Below are positions 33,366-43,903 of a stretch of DNA of 64,000 nucleotides, piece by piece; the stretch's first letter is position 1, and each line of letters opens with the position of its first letter. The stretch comes from Hanleya hanleyi (taxonomy: Eukaryota > Mollusca > Polyplacophora > Lepidopleurida > Hanleyidae). The translations under genes were made by a program, and so were the position numbers. The notes beneath the pieces were generated by a model. That model did not search any database. It was not told the origin of the DNA and saw only the letters and a list, made by a program, of their open reading frames with translations. Location of the stretch: positions 101,683-165,682 of the forward strand of contig JAVTVY010036890.1 in assembly GCA_036873755.1 (NCBI GenBank), read 5' to 3'.

Positions 33366-33460
33366 CGTGTCTTTTCGGGTACGTCCGTGTCTTTTCGGTA
33401 AAGTCCGTGTCTTTTCGGTAAAGTCCGTGTCTTTTCGGTAAGGTCCGTATCTTTTCGGGT
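33366..33460. repeat. 20-bp tandem repeats inside the Polinton
   Basis: Five units of GTCCGTGTCTTTTCGGTAAA with variants, lying between the coding region and the right TIR. Confidence 0.85.
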
Positions 33461-33654
33461 ATGTATGAGGGTCTTGAGAGGGGCGACTGTATGTGACGAG
33501 TTGTATGTGTTTTTCTCGGTGACGTCCGTGTCTATCATCCGGGCACTTCACGTCTGCGCCTGCATTGGGGTATGTATGAGGGTCTTCAGGCGCGCGCGCT
33601 GCGGATTCACCCACACACTTCCGGATAACCTGCGCGTGCTGCGGCATCAGATCA

Positions 33655-35706
33655 CCCCTGCGCGCCCGCGCGCTGCGCCCGGGCCGGGCCGGGCCGGGCC
33701 GGGCCGGGAAAATCCCCGGAGGTTGAACATCCGGAAGTCTAAGGGGAACATTGGAACTCTTCTGGGTTTGGAGGTGAAACCCGGAAGTGGCGTCACAACC
33801 CACGTGACCTGCGCAGCAGAATGGAAACGACACCCTAGTCTAGCCCCCTCACATAGGCTTCACATTGATACCTCACTCGATCCCATCGGCCCACTAGTGG
33901 CCCACCTAGACCCCAAAACGTCTATTTCCATACCCTTTGTCCACTGCGCATGCGCAGAGTGAGGATATTTCAACCCCGCACTCATCCCATCAGATGCCCC
34001 CTCACATAGGCTTCGCATTGATACCTCACTCGATCCAATCGGCCCACTAGTGGCTCCCCTAGATCCCAAAACGTATATTTCCATACACTTTTGTCTATTG
34101 CGCATGCGCAGAATGACGATATTCCTACCCCACATCCACCACATCGGTTGCCCCCTCACATAGGCTTCACATTGATACCTCACTCGACCCCATCGGACCA
34201 TTAGTGGCCCACCTAGATCCCAAAACGTCCACCCCGTATGGACCTATACACCCATAGCCATGCAGTATAGGCCTATGGGCCTACCCAGGCCTCGGTGACT
34301 TTTTCCAAAAATTTCACCGTTTCGCTCCGGGACCCTTCCCATCGTGTTCTAAATGACGAGACGTGAAAAACAAATCCAAGCCCATATCACAATGAACGTG
34401 TGTGAATTTCCCAGGTTGGACCCATACCCCCCATGGCCAGCCTATGGGCCTATATACAGACCTCGGTGACTTTTCCCAAAACTTTCACCGATTCGCTCCG
34501 GGACCCTTCCCATTGTCATTTTCTTGGCGAGACGAGAAAAACGCGACCCCACAACCCATAGTAAAGCCCACGAAAAAAAAAATGACCATCCCCATACCCC
34601 ATACAGGCATTTTCCCTTATATTGTATAATACAGACCCCTATTGTAGGGGTAAAGTCCGTGTTCCGCTTTTTATAGTTTCGGGAAAAATCCTAATTTTAC
34701 ATGCACCCACCCCATTGACTTGATAGGCAGGTCCCAATAAGCCCGGGGACCGATATTAGCCCTTTTGGCTAGAGTTGATAGGGGTTTCCCCCTATTTTAG
34801 GGGTAAAGTCCGTATTCCGCTTTTTATAGTTTCGGGGAAAAGTCCTAATTTTACATGCACCCAACGGCCGAGACACTAGTCCAGGCGGTTACCCCCTCAC
34901 ATAGGCTTCACATTGATACCTCATACAACTCCATCGGCCCATTAGGGGCTCCCCTAGATCCCAAAACGTCTATTTCCATATCCTTTTCCCACAATTCCCC
35001 GTCTGCGCATGTGTAGAATGGTGACAACGCTCGAGCCACTAGTCCAGTCAGATGCCCCCTCACATAGGCTTCACATTGATATCTCATACGACTCCATCGG
35101 CCCATTAGGGGCTCGCCTAGATCCCAAAACGTCTATTTCCATACCCTTTTCCCACAATTCCCTGTCTGCGTATGCGCAGAATGGTGACAACGCCCGAGCC
35201 GCTAGTCCAGTCAGATGCCCCTTCACGAATGCTTCACATTGATACCTCATATGACCCCAATGGACCATTAGTGGCTCCCCTAGCTCCAAAACGTCTATTT
35301 TCATACCCTTTGGCCACCGCGCATGCGCAGAATGCCGATATTTCAACCCAGCCCATCAGATGCCCCTTCACGAATGCTTCACTTTGATACCTCACTCGAC
35401 CCAATCGGTCCACTAGGGACCCACCTAGGTCACAAAACGTCTATTTAGGTATTCCCCGTATACATTAACATTGGAAGTCAACCCATGGGACTACTTTCTG
35501 TCCGAGGAAGCTTTCTCCCGCGACCGTATCACCACCAGACCGCATCACCGCGGAAGAATTCGAGGTCAAAGGTTGCCGGAACTATAGCCTAGACAGTTCA
35601 GTACATGCCTTGATCACGTGATCGCCACGTGATCACCCCCTTAAATTTTACCCGGGGGAACAAATAAGTAGGTCAGTGAAGCTTTAAATCATCTTTCTAT
35701 ACTACT
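33655..35706. repeat. Polinton right terminal inverted repeat
   Basis: Reverse complement of 25989-27985, with nearly all sub-repeats in matching order. Differences are single substitutions and a segment of about 70 bases (about 33722-33790) between the GGCCGGG run and the outer part that is absent from the left copy. The CRE-like TGACGTCA of the left arm is TGACGCCA here. The outermost base abuts GACGCG. Confidence 0.9.
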
Positions 35707-35712
35707 GACGCG
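35707..35712. repeat. Polinton target-site duplication, right (GACGCG)
   Basis: Exact copy of 25983-25988, next to the last TIR base. Confidence 0.95.
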
Positions 35713-36338
35713 GCTTTCTTCTTCATACACTGCATAGTGGAGTGGCCATAAACTCTGCAAACGTTACAGTGAGGGGTTGTACATTTAGAGGCAATGTGCC
35801 CCTCCACACCACACTTCAGTCATCGTGGCGGCCTTCCCTGCATCGCCAGAAGAACATGCGTGCCAAGAACTTGGAATAACTGGGGAAACGAGTGCACCAC
35901 ATGAGGTGGAGCCCGAAGCGTTCTCCTAATACCCGTTCTCATACGGGGGGCATCGCCCATTCCATTTTCCCAGGTAACACTCACCACTTCGCCATAGCGC
36001 GCGAAAGCGTCTCTAAGAACATCATCCTTCAAGAAGATGGGCAAGCGGTGCACACGGATAATTGATACATTCTGGTCAAAAGGTAAAACAAATAGTACTT
36101 GATTGGATTTAGGACACACGAGGCGGCCAACAGCCAGCAACTTCTCCATCAGACGAACGGATTCAAGAGTTACAATCCACAGATTGTTTTCTCCACTTGG
36201 AGAAATGGCAAAGATATGCTCCACTTTTACAACGGAAAGCAATGGTCCAAGAATACCCTCTCTGTTCCCGCCTTTATTCACTTTGACCAAAACACTGCGT
36301 CTACAGACATCCTCGTCAATATAATCCTCAGGATCCAT
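35713..36338 (-). pseudogene. LINE ORF1, N-terminal part (RRM-like plus CCHC knuckles)
   Basis: From the ATG at 36338 (MDPEDYIDEDVCRRSVLVKV), an RRM-like region shows VSIIRVHRLPIFLKDDVLRD and YGEVVSVTW. The frame meets TGA at 35820-35822. The same frame then reads LKCGVEGHIASKC and CNVCRVYGHSTMQC, two CCHC zinc knuckles, the first having lost its first Cys to that stop. A KKK stretch runs into the Polinton target site. RRM plus zinc-knuckle ORF1 proteins are RNA-binding partners of ORF2 in the Tx1/L1 group. It reads on at 25982 on the other side of the insertion. Confidence 0.8.
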
Positions 36339-37467
36339 CGTGATGCAACACTTTCGAGATGCCCAAGAAGAATGCAAAAGTTGGAAATCAAAAGACAGAT
36401 CAGTTATTAAATTTGATTGACAGATCAAGACTTACAGTTATGTACACGGGATTGGCCAATCATATAGCAGCGCGCTGATGGGGAAGGCCCCAAACATCTG
36501 CACAGCTGACACCTGTCAGAAATGTACACCGTAACCGATGAGCGGAGTACGTCGTGCACCTGGTCGTCAGACTGTATTCGATTTCCAATCAGTCCCGGTG
36601 ACAGCAGCGAAAATCAATTAAATCCACAGATTAATTATTACACGCTCCTAATAAGGCAGCAAAGGAAAAGTCCCAACGGAGTCGAAGTAACACCTGTCCG
36701 GTTTGACAATAAATTCTGCCAAAATCAGGAAACAGTTTTTCTGCAAAATACGCAAAAATTCTCCACCAAAATTCTCCAAATTTCACCCAGACGTAGACAA
36801 TAACTTTCCAAGGAAGTGTGCCAAAATTCAATAATGGCAATCAAAGTTATCCAATAGAAAACAGCATTGAGCACGGAGCTCACGAAAACACGTCTGAACG
36901 GTGTTTTACGTTACCATTCTAGGCAGCTTGATCTCCTTATATACTCATGACGATAAAACGTGGTCTTATCAGTGGGATATTAACAACATTTACAGGGATT
37001 TATTTGTTAATTATTTAAAGGTATCAGTGAACAAATGTTCGCAATCAGTTGATGAACATTACTAAACAATGCAGGAAGTTATCCAAAAATTAGATTAGAG
37101 CGTAATTAGAGCTGTTTGGCCGTCCGTTTATTGTTAGTTTTGCCGTTAACGACATATGAACGTTTGAAAAGGGAGACAACTCATATTGCTTTGATTCACA
37201 GTTGGTTGTGAACAAGTAGTTGAACAAGTAGTTCACTCACTAGTTTCTCGCGTTTTTCCACACAGTTATCACTCATTGGGTGTCATATACGCTGGGTAAG
37301 ACTAATCTTGGCAGCTTAGCGCCGTCATTTCATGGAAACATTTAATGGTGACTGGTCGACCTCTCACCCACTGAGAGAAAAGGTGTCGGATGCCCGGATG
37401 TTGGTTGCCAAGGCGGACCAAGACTCTCCCGTAAAAGTGATATTCATTGGTCATTGGTGGTTGGCCT
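36339..37467. other. LINE 5' region and flank
   Basis: The LINE 5'UTR probably starts somewhere between 36400 and 36900; no clear border was found. No gene seen. Confidence 0.4.
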
Positions 37468-37560
37468 GTGCAGAGCGCCCCCTTACGGCCACGAGGCGCG
37501 AACTTGGCGATGTGAATCAGCGGGGGGGAACAAGGAGAGTGGGGACGTCAGTGATACAAG
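37468..37560 (-). repeat. Inverted repeat partner of 20798-20885
   Basis: Contains AGCGCCCCCTTACGGCCACG and TTGGCGATGTGAATCAGCGG, the reverse complement of the segment left of the LINE. Confidence 0.7.
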
Positions 37561-37734
37561 CTGTTTACCAGCGTACACTATTAGCGGCAAAATCCAAGTT
37601 GGCATAAACGATCACAAACTACTTTCTTGCCATCTTACCGAGCCAAGGGAATTTCGAATTTCATTAAATGATTACCATTAGCAGATTGGCGGTGTATTTC
37701 GCCCGATTTCAGCCTCCCCAAGCATTAAGTCAGA

Positions 37735-38170
37735 TGTCCGCCCCATTTAAATGAGCCAATGGAATAATAGGTTTTTAAATATTTAACCTGGAAACAGCAG
37801 ACATCAGACACGCCAGTACCACGTGAGTACACGAGGGGCAAGACTGGGATGCTGCGCGAGACCAAACCGAAGTTGTGTGAATTAGGTGCTTGATTTCTCA
37901 CATTCCCGGTGCATGCTACTTTGTTTTCCTTAAGAAAAATCATATAACAAACGGCCTAAAATATTTGAAAGAATAGAATCGACGACAGTTCACAGGGAAA
38001 AGATATGTTTTCTATTTTGTGATGGGAATACTTCGCGGTCCCCTCCCCAGCCGGATAATTTCCTTCCTTCGTGTCTTCATTCAAGGCTTGTTATAGCGCC
38101 GACTTGGTCTTCCACGGACCGATCGGCTGTGATCATTTCAGTAACGCCTAATATACACATATAGAACTTC
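37735..38170 (+). repeat. Dispersed repeat, copy 2 (partner 16345-16790)
   Basis: Same orientation and block order as the copy at 16345-16790, with indels. It probably belongs to a longer unclassified interspersed family. Confidence 0.6.
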
Positions 38171-39825
38171 CCTGCACGCTGAAAGATTCTAACAAACAGT
38201 AGTAATACGTCGAGGACGTCAAAGGCACTATGGCATCAACATGTTTCAATATTATGCCGATGAGTGTCCTGGCTCAATGTCCCATTTCTATGAAAACTAA
38301 GAACAATGTCCTAGATGGGTTAGAAGATAGGAACCGGACACTCTTAGCAGTTTGGACAGAAAATGTTGTTTATGCCTAATATCTTGTGATGTATTTACCA
38401 CGTTTTGATGTGCAAATCTCTACACAGTCCGTGCCGACTCGCAGAAATCGCGTTTCTGTATTTTGATAGTCCAACACCGCTCAGCCGTTTACAGTTCGAG
38501 TAAATGGTTCAATCTCCGACAGTTCAGTCACGTATAGATTACACAGCGCCAAAAGTCAGTTCACAGGAATATACAATCCAGCAGTCCGTAATTTTAGACA
38601 AAGGTATTCAATTTTTCGCTCGATTATGGATACAATATTCTATAATATACAATATAACCTGGGATACAGCCAATGATATAAAATGTTTTACACGCTATCG
38701 GTCAATCAGAAGCGGCGGTGGAATTACATTAGTCACTCTCCCCCCACCCCCTGATTGAGCAAAATGTTACTAAAACCACGAGTATCCAAAATATGTTTAA
38801 CCTTTTGAAACATATATTACACTCATTTTGAGCTCCAATATATTCCATGTACCACGAATTATGAAGATTAAATACTATTTTACTATCCTTTCCATATATC
38901 ATATTTTCCCCGAAAAATCAGCATTCTACATTTGCCAAGCTCGCCATACACCATATATGTAGGGGCTGACATTCAAAGTTTTAGGATCTGTTCCAGAAAC
39001 TTCGGCCCTCTCGAAAACAGGTGTATTTTTCTGTCCCCCATACTTCACATCCATAAAGTATTATTGGTAATACAGCAGAGTCATACGGTATAGTGCGAAA
39101 TCTAAACTCTTGCATTGTCGTTTTAACCCCTGTAATGCCTCGTTAGCTAAATGAACATTGTGCTTCATCGAGTCAATAAAACAATCCGGCCTACTAAATA
39201 TGACACCTAATACACGCCTTGCCGGTCATCTAAAAATAGCAAAAACCGCCATGTTTCCTTCTCAAAGTGCAATGCGAACCACGAGTAAACTTTCGCCTCA
39301 CGCATGCTGTAAGTGTAGGCACGGACTGGAAATTGCTGATAAAAATTATTTCAAAAGATTTTTTACATGATTTCTTTAGACTTATGGACGCGGATATTCT
39401 CTAATGGACGACGGCTGGATTATGAATGACGGACTAGACGCTTGTAATTCTTCCGCGCTAGAATAGTTCAATGATATTTCAGGTCCCTGTCAGCTTCTGA
39501 CACTGTCATTTAACAAATTTATGACTGATTTTCCTGAGGCCCATGTTGAAGGCATTGCTGCAACCGAATCTTGCTCCCGAAAAGGGGGGAATAACTCTTC
39601 ATTTTGCCACTTTCAGACGACCGGCAAGTCGTGTATTATCTAAAGTTATTTACAATGATTTCTTTTCTATAATAAAATAGGTCCCGGGGAAGTTTGGTAC
39701 TACCAAATATCATTACGTTACTCTCATTTCCGCAAATCACAACTATACACATGCTGTTTGAACCTCTAGCTGATTCTAACAGATTCATGACAGTATCCAG
39801 ATGTCCCACAGATTAGTTTCATATA
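38171..39825. other. Intergenic DNA
   Basis: Only a fragment of the 12290-type dispersed repeat at about 39375-39450 is recognisable. Confidence 0.4.
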
Positions 39826-40334
39826 AACTAGAATGAAAGTAACTCCGAAAAGTGAAGTCATTGTGATATTCTATATTTCGGTAAAGGTTATACCATCGTC
39901 AGGAATATACAGGTAGCAAGATTACAATAGTATATATACAGGGTGAACACAGTTAACCGTCCAAGCTGAACATTCTATATACAATGGATCATAGTGAGCA
40001 GTTTTTCAAAACAATATAACCGAACACAATTCTTTACATGATATCAAGCTATGGTAGAGACAAAGATTATATAAACAATGACTTGAACTCATTTGAAGAC
40101 AATTAATTCTTTAGATGCTTTCAAACCATGACTGAGGTCAGGACTTTTATCTTTTATGGCTGCTCACTATGATCCATTGTATATAGAATGTTCAGCTTGG
40201 ACGGTTAACTATGTTCACTCTGTATATATACTCTTGTAATCTTGCTACCTGTATATTCCTGACGATGGTATAACCTTTACCGAAATATAGAATATCACAA
40301 TGACTTCATTTTCGGAGTTACTTTCATTCTAGTT
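39826..40334. mobile_element. 509-bp MITE with 175-bp inverted repeats
   Basis: Arms 39826-40001 and 40160-40334 are inverted copies at high identity, with ends AACTAGAATGAAAGTAACTC. The unique centre is about 158 bases. The target duplication is not clear. No coding capacity. Confidence 0.85.
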
Positions 40335-40799
40335 CATGGCAGTATCATCTGCATATATCACCAGAAATAATCTCATATAGAGGTCAAGGTTTTCATTCTG
40401 AATTTCAACATTTCAGAATCAGACAAATCGCTAAATGCATTTCCAAATCGTTTACGTATAATGCAAATAAAAACGGTGACAAATTCTTCGATTGTGTAAC
40501 ACAACGGTTACAAATGAATAGGTCAAATAACTGTCCATTAGATAATATGCATGATTTATTATTTGCTGTAGAGTAGCATGCGAAGAGAGTAGAGCTGTAT
40601 GACGAACGCGGGCTTAAATCGTGTCAAAGGGGCGTGTACAACACGTTCACAAGTTTTCATATAGTGTATTATCCCCGACGTTACATTATGCTCACGCTGG
40701 GAGAGCCGCGTTGGGTCCGTTTACAATTCTCCGTTATTCTTGTCCAATCAGAGGCCACCATTTGATTTGCGTCAACTTTCGGCCACTGTCGCTCTTGTC
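40335..40799. other. Intergenic DNA
   Basis: Nothing recognised. The right part may include the 3' end of the virus-like remnant. Confidence 0.35.
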
Positions 40800-41285
40800 C
40801 TAAGTGTCGTCGGGCAGGCCGGTATACTGTAACGGCATTATGTCCTAGGGCAGCTGTTTTCGCATCTCGATCGCATTTTGCAGGACCTCTGCGGGCGGTA
40901 GTCCCATATTCTCTTCCAGGCGACGCCTAGACTTCATGATGGTCTTCATGATGGACCTTCATGAGATCGCCTTTCATTTCAAGCGGCCTCAGACTATGCT
41001 GCTCCTAGATCGCCATGGCTGTTTTTCTGAAGCGGGGCGCATTTGGAAGTAAGCCTGCCCGCCATCTTCGATCGCCTCGGCGTGGGTATCGATAGCCTTA
41101 TCCACAAAGTGATCCCAAAATGACGGTTCGCTTTTGCTCTTTTAGAAATAGCTCTCACTGTCATCGGCCGAGGAAGAGCTCTCGGTATCCGTATTCATGG
41201 GAAAACTCGCAGCGTCTATATTTGAGACCTCATCGTCATCGCTGGTTGGGTCGCTGGAAACGTCATCTTGTACATTCGAAGACAT
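40800..41285 (-). pseudogene. Acidic ORF of a virus-like remnant
   Basis: ATG at 41285, 16 bases below a TTTTATAC TATA-like word. It reads MSSNVQDDVSSDPTSDDDEV and a Ser/Asp/Glu-rich stretch, then a TAA at 41142-41144. The same frame goes on with FWDHFVDKAIDTHAEAIEDG to about 40990, and another frame with KSRRRLEENMGLPPAEVLQN to about 40850. An acidic N-terminus, a helical middle and a charged end suggest one protein of about 150 residues broken by a stop and a frameshift. The function is unknown. It lies downstream of the ATPase remnant on the same strand. Confidence 0.45.
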
Positions 41286-41363
41286 AACGTATAAAACAGG
41301 ACTGTTCAGGCGGGGTATCGTTCTGTCGAATGGCGGCTATCGCGAGTCTGGCGAGTATTTATT

Positions 41364-41990
41364 CTAAATTATTTGTTCGAACACGCGTTTCTCCTGAGCG
41401 ATAGCTGTAGCGTACACATCTTCCCAGCTCATGTTCGGAGTTTTCAACAGGCAGGCTGTTGGTTCGATATTCATATGGATCGGGTCATTGAACAGAGATT
41501 CCATACCGGTGACGATTTTTTAATATTGGCGGCGTAAAGATCGTCGCAGTCGAGGGGTCAATGCATTATGCGCCAGGATTTCGGACTTCTTCCTGGAATA
41601 TCCTTTGCTTTTTTCTTCGGCTTCGAGTATCTTTCCCACTTCCTCGTACAAACTGGATTTAAAGAGCTGTCGCTATACCGCTTTATCGACGTATTCTTTG
41701 GGAAATTCAAAGACTGGCCCGGCCTTAAACTCGGGTGTGTCTCAGTAGCTATTGGTTTGATAGCGAGTTCGCTCCGTCTCCTGGGGACTAGATGCATGCA
41801 TTGCTTGAAAGTACGGGGCTTGCTGACTGATCAGTGTCACCCGGTAGCCGTCTGTTGCGTGAAAGTTATCGAACGTTTCGGATGGATATCGAATGTCAGT
41901 TATTCCGGGCACCTGTTGATGCGAGGGTCCATACCCGGGCTGCTGTCGCTGTAAACCGGCCAGTGGCTCTGAATCGCTCTCCCCGGGCAA
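41364..41990 (-). pseudogene. Unassigned coding remnants between the ATPase and the acidic ORF
   Basis: Three overlapping minus-strand frames: a Pro/Gln/Ser-rich piece (41990-41742), a basic piece with KWERYSKPKKKAKDIPGRSP (41797-41558), and a 46-codon piece from 41504 ending MSWEDVYATAIAQEKRVFEQ. Protein-like character jumps from frame to frame, as in a decayed gene. It may be a capsid-associated gene of the same element; nothing identifies it. Confidence 0.35.
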
Positions 41991-42004
41991 TAGGTTTGTC
42001 GTTA

Positions 42005-42575
42005 TTCTGCGCGAGTGGGAGTTAGGAGTTTTAAATCGACGAACAGATATCCGTAGGAACGACTCGCAGCTCGACGAAAAGTTTGCATGAAATAATCCAT
42101 TTCATCTCCCGAAAACCCCGATTTGATATCTGTCGATGGGGTTGTTGAGGAGAACGAAGTGAGAGCGATATCCCTAGGCGCCTTGCATTCAGGGAGCAGA
42201 TTTTGAGTCAGATAAATGACAGAGAGATGGCGATAATGGGACCCTTACGTCGACGAGTTTCGAATTTTCCTTGGTCACGCCCAGGAAGTCGTCGAGTACG
42301 ATAACGTTGATCTGGTTGGGGTCGAAGTAATATGGTTCGTCTATATCGTGAGGAATTCGGGGAGGAATGGAACTTTGTTTAATCTCATATTTTCGTATGC
42401 GGGCTGCCATTGACTGTAGCACCAGAGAAGAATTCATCATCCAGAACGTCTTCTCACACCCGGTCGAGCCATTGACCGTCATCGTATAAGGATGCTCTAC
42501 TCTCGTCTAAGACGTAGGTGTCGATCGTTCTTCGCAGGTACGTTGAACTTGTACGTTATCTGGACATTCATCTAC
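42005..42575 (-). pseudogene. Second packaging ATPase remnant, different lineage from the Polinton at 30 kb
   Basis: From MNVQITYKFNVPAKNDR near 42575, the sequence passes one stop, then shows a Walker A-like VNGSTGCEKTFWM near 42480 in which the second conserved Gly is Glu. A Walker B VIVLDDFLG follows near 42300. After a frameshift near 42185 it shows a C-terminal DYFMQTFRRAASRSYGYLFV and DLKLLTP block (about 42080-42010). Order and motifs fit the A32-like DNA-packaging ATPases of Polintons, adintoviruses and relatives. It is inactive here: mutated P-loop, stops and frameshifts. No TIRs or integrase were found nearby, so the element borders are unknown. Confidence 0.65.
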
Positions 42576-42699
42576 GCGATGTTTATGTATGGAAAGCAAA
42601 TGTCTACGTAGATTAAACGGGCTGGACAATTATCGAACATAAGTGGTATGAGTAAGACATGGCTCTCGTGTCATCTGACATCCGTCGTAAAATGAGGGT

Positions 42700-42830
42700 T
42701 CACCGATGTGTGTCGTGTCTATATGCGAGAGCTCGGAGTTCGGGGATGGGACACTCGGGAGCTCGGGAGCTCGGAGCTCGGAAGGGGAGAGTTGGGAGCT
42801 CGGGGGGATCTCGGATCTCCGGAGTTCATA
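42700..42830. repeat. GGGAGCTCGGAGCTC low-complexity repeat
   Basis: A run of GAGCTCGG/GGAGCTCG words. The ORFs over it are artefacts of the repeat. Confidence 0.8.
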
Positions 42831-43075
42831 AACGATAATGAGTACATACAAATTAAAGCAACTCAATGCTATACAATGACGTTATCTATATATCAGAGAA
42901 GACGAGGTACAAGTGTAATCGTACTTTGACAAAACCAATAACTCGATAATACGATATTTATTTACTCCTTCGGTATTACATAATATGAAGTAAAAGAAAA
43001 GGGTCCGTTGGCGTAAGAGTTCAGTTCAGCATCTCACACGATACACGTCTGGACGTGAAACATTTTAAGTAATGT

Positions 43076-43444
43076 TCACTGTGGTACTTGAAACCATTTT
43101 TCTATTTTCATGAATCTCTTCAAAAACTTTGGTAGACCGTATTTCCACGAAGTGTTTGTGAGACCTTGACGCCAGCGCTCGTTCTGGTATTTCATCGCAC
43201 TTGCTCTTGCGTTCGGCTCTATGTTTGATGACTGGACCATAGCCTCCCATTTTGTAAAGACTTCATCTTCATTCACCATGTGTAAGGCTTCTTCAAAGTG
43301 GTCCATGATACGTCTACTGACATTTTTCAACATATACTTGCGGAGATATTTCCCCGGTTTACCGCCACCACACCATTCATAACTGTCATGCGCTAATTCG
43401 TGTACCAAAGGCACAAGCTTATAGCTATAGCTATAGTATTTCAT
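43076..43444 (-). CDS. 122-codon ORF with HELAH motif, downstream of the CARD ORF
   Basis: ATG at 43444, overlapping the end of the CARD ORF (ATGAAATACTATAG in another frame). LVPLVHELAHDSYEWCGGGK at residues 11-30 contains HExxH, the zinc-binding helix signature of many metalloproteases. No third ligand is obvious. The rest is helical and basic (ERWRQGLTNTSWKYGLPKFL). It may be the continuation of the CARD protein after a frameshift, a separate gene, or chance similarity. The function is not assigned. Confidence 0.4.
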   Translation of the reverse strand: MKYYSYSYKLVPLVHELAHDSYEWCGGGKPGKYLRKYMLKNVSRRIMDHFEEALHMVNEDEVFTKWEAMVQSSNIEPNARASAMKYQNERWRQGLTNTSWKYGLPKFLKRFMKIEKWFQVPQ

Positions 43445-43711
43445 CCACGGTTACGTCAGTAAATGTTTTCTGGATGTCAGGGTTCAGTAGACAGGTTAAG
43501 GCATGGTTACCCGACTCCCGAAGACTCCCAACAAAGGCATTGCAAGCTGTTGGTCCTCGTCTATGAAGCGATCTAACCAGATTGCGCGCATGATCAGTTC
43601 TCGTCTTTTCAGCCATAATGTCTTCGCACATCCTCTTCTTCAAAACTTGAAGATATAATCTTTCTGTAGAAGTATGTGACAGACTTTGGGCCCTTATTTC
43701 TAGTCATCGAT
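43431..43711 (-). CDS. CARD-domain ORF (possibly partial)
   Basis: The frame is open from about 43711 to the TAG at 43431. It shows the central CARD core KTRTDHARNLVRSLHRRGPT, then ACNAFVGSLRESGNHALTCL. This is the pattern of helices 3-5 of caspase-recruitment domains (an R-D-A-R-L-V helix, a G-P-x-A-x-x-A-F turn/helix, and an L-R-E-x-G-x-x-x-L-x-x-L-L helix), as in apoptosis and innate-immunity adaptors. Helices 1-2 are short or lie in the frame above (an ORF at 43700-43903 ends nearby). No clear start codon: ATG occurs only at MCEDIM near 43628. It could be a host exon or a gene carried by the neighbouring virus-like remnant on the same strand. Confidence 0.55.
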
Positions 43712-43903
43712 AAGAGTTACGAGGATTTTACAAATCTTTTCACCGTGAGTTTGTTTCATCGCGAAGTCACTCGAAATGATACTATAGTAGAAGGCGAAAA
43801 GCATTTTATTTAGGCCATACCACATGAATGGATAACGCTGAAGTATGTGGTCTATGATTGGCGGACGTATGCAACTAGTCTTGTTGTGTTGGTAAAACCA
43901 CAA

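Larger units (their letters stand above)
25989..35706 (-). mobile_element. Polinton (Maverick), internally deleted, inserted in a LINE
   Basis: A 9,718-bp element with ends AGTAGTATAGAAAGA and its inverted complement, terminal inverted repeats of about 2 kb, and a 6-bp target duplication. The minus-strand genes include a DDE integrase with chromodomain, an A32-like packaging ATPase, a double-jelly-roll major capsid fragment and an adenain-type protease, in the canonical order for the group. DNA polymerase B, the minor capsid gene and the N-terminal two thirds of the capsid gene are missing. Full-length relatives are usually 15-20 kb, so this copy is a deletion derivative that would need help in trans for replication and packaging. 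TIRs make up about 40 percent of its length. Confidence 0.95.

Noticed and set aside
33291..33962. 180-codon minus and 165-codon plus ORFs
   Set aside because: They span the 20-bp repeats, the GGCCGGG run and the TIR of the Polinton; composition follows the repeats, not a protein.
35820..36428. ORF1 start at 36428
   Set aside because: The upstream 30 codons lack family character; the ATG at 36338 begins the acidic leader typical of these ORF1 proteins and is preferred.
42630..42929. ORFs rich in Ser/Pro/Glu or Gly/Leu/Arg
   Set aside because: Translation of a GAGCTCGG low-complexity repeat.
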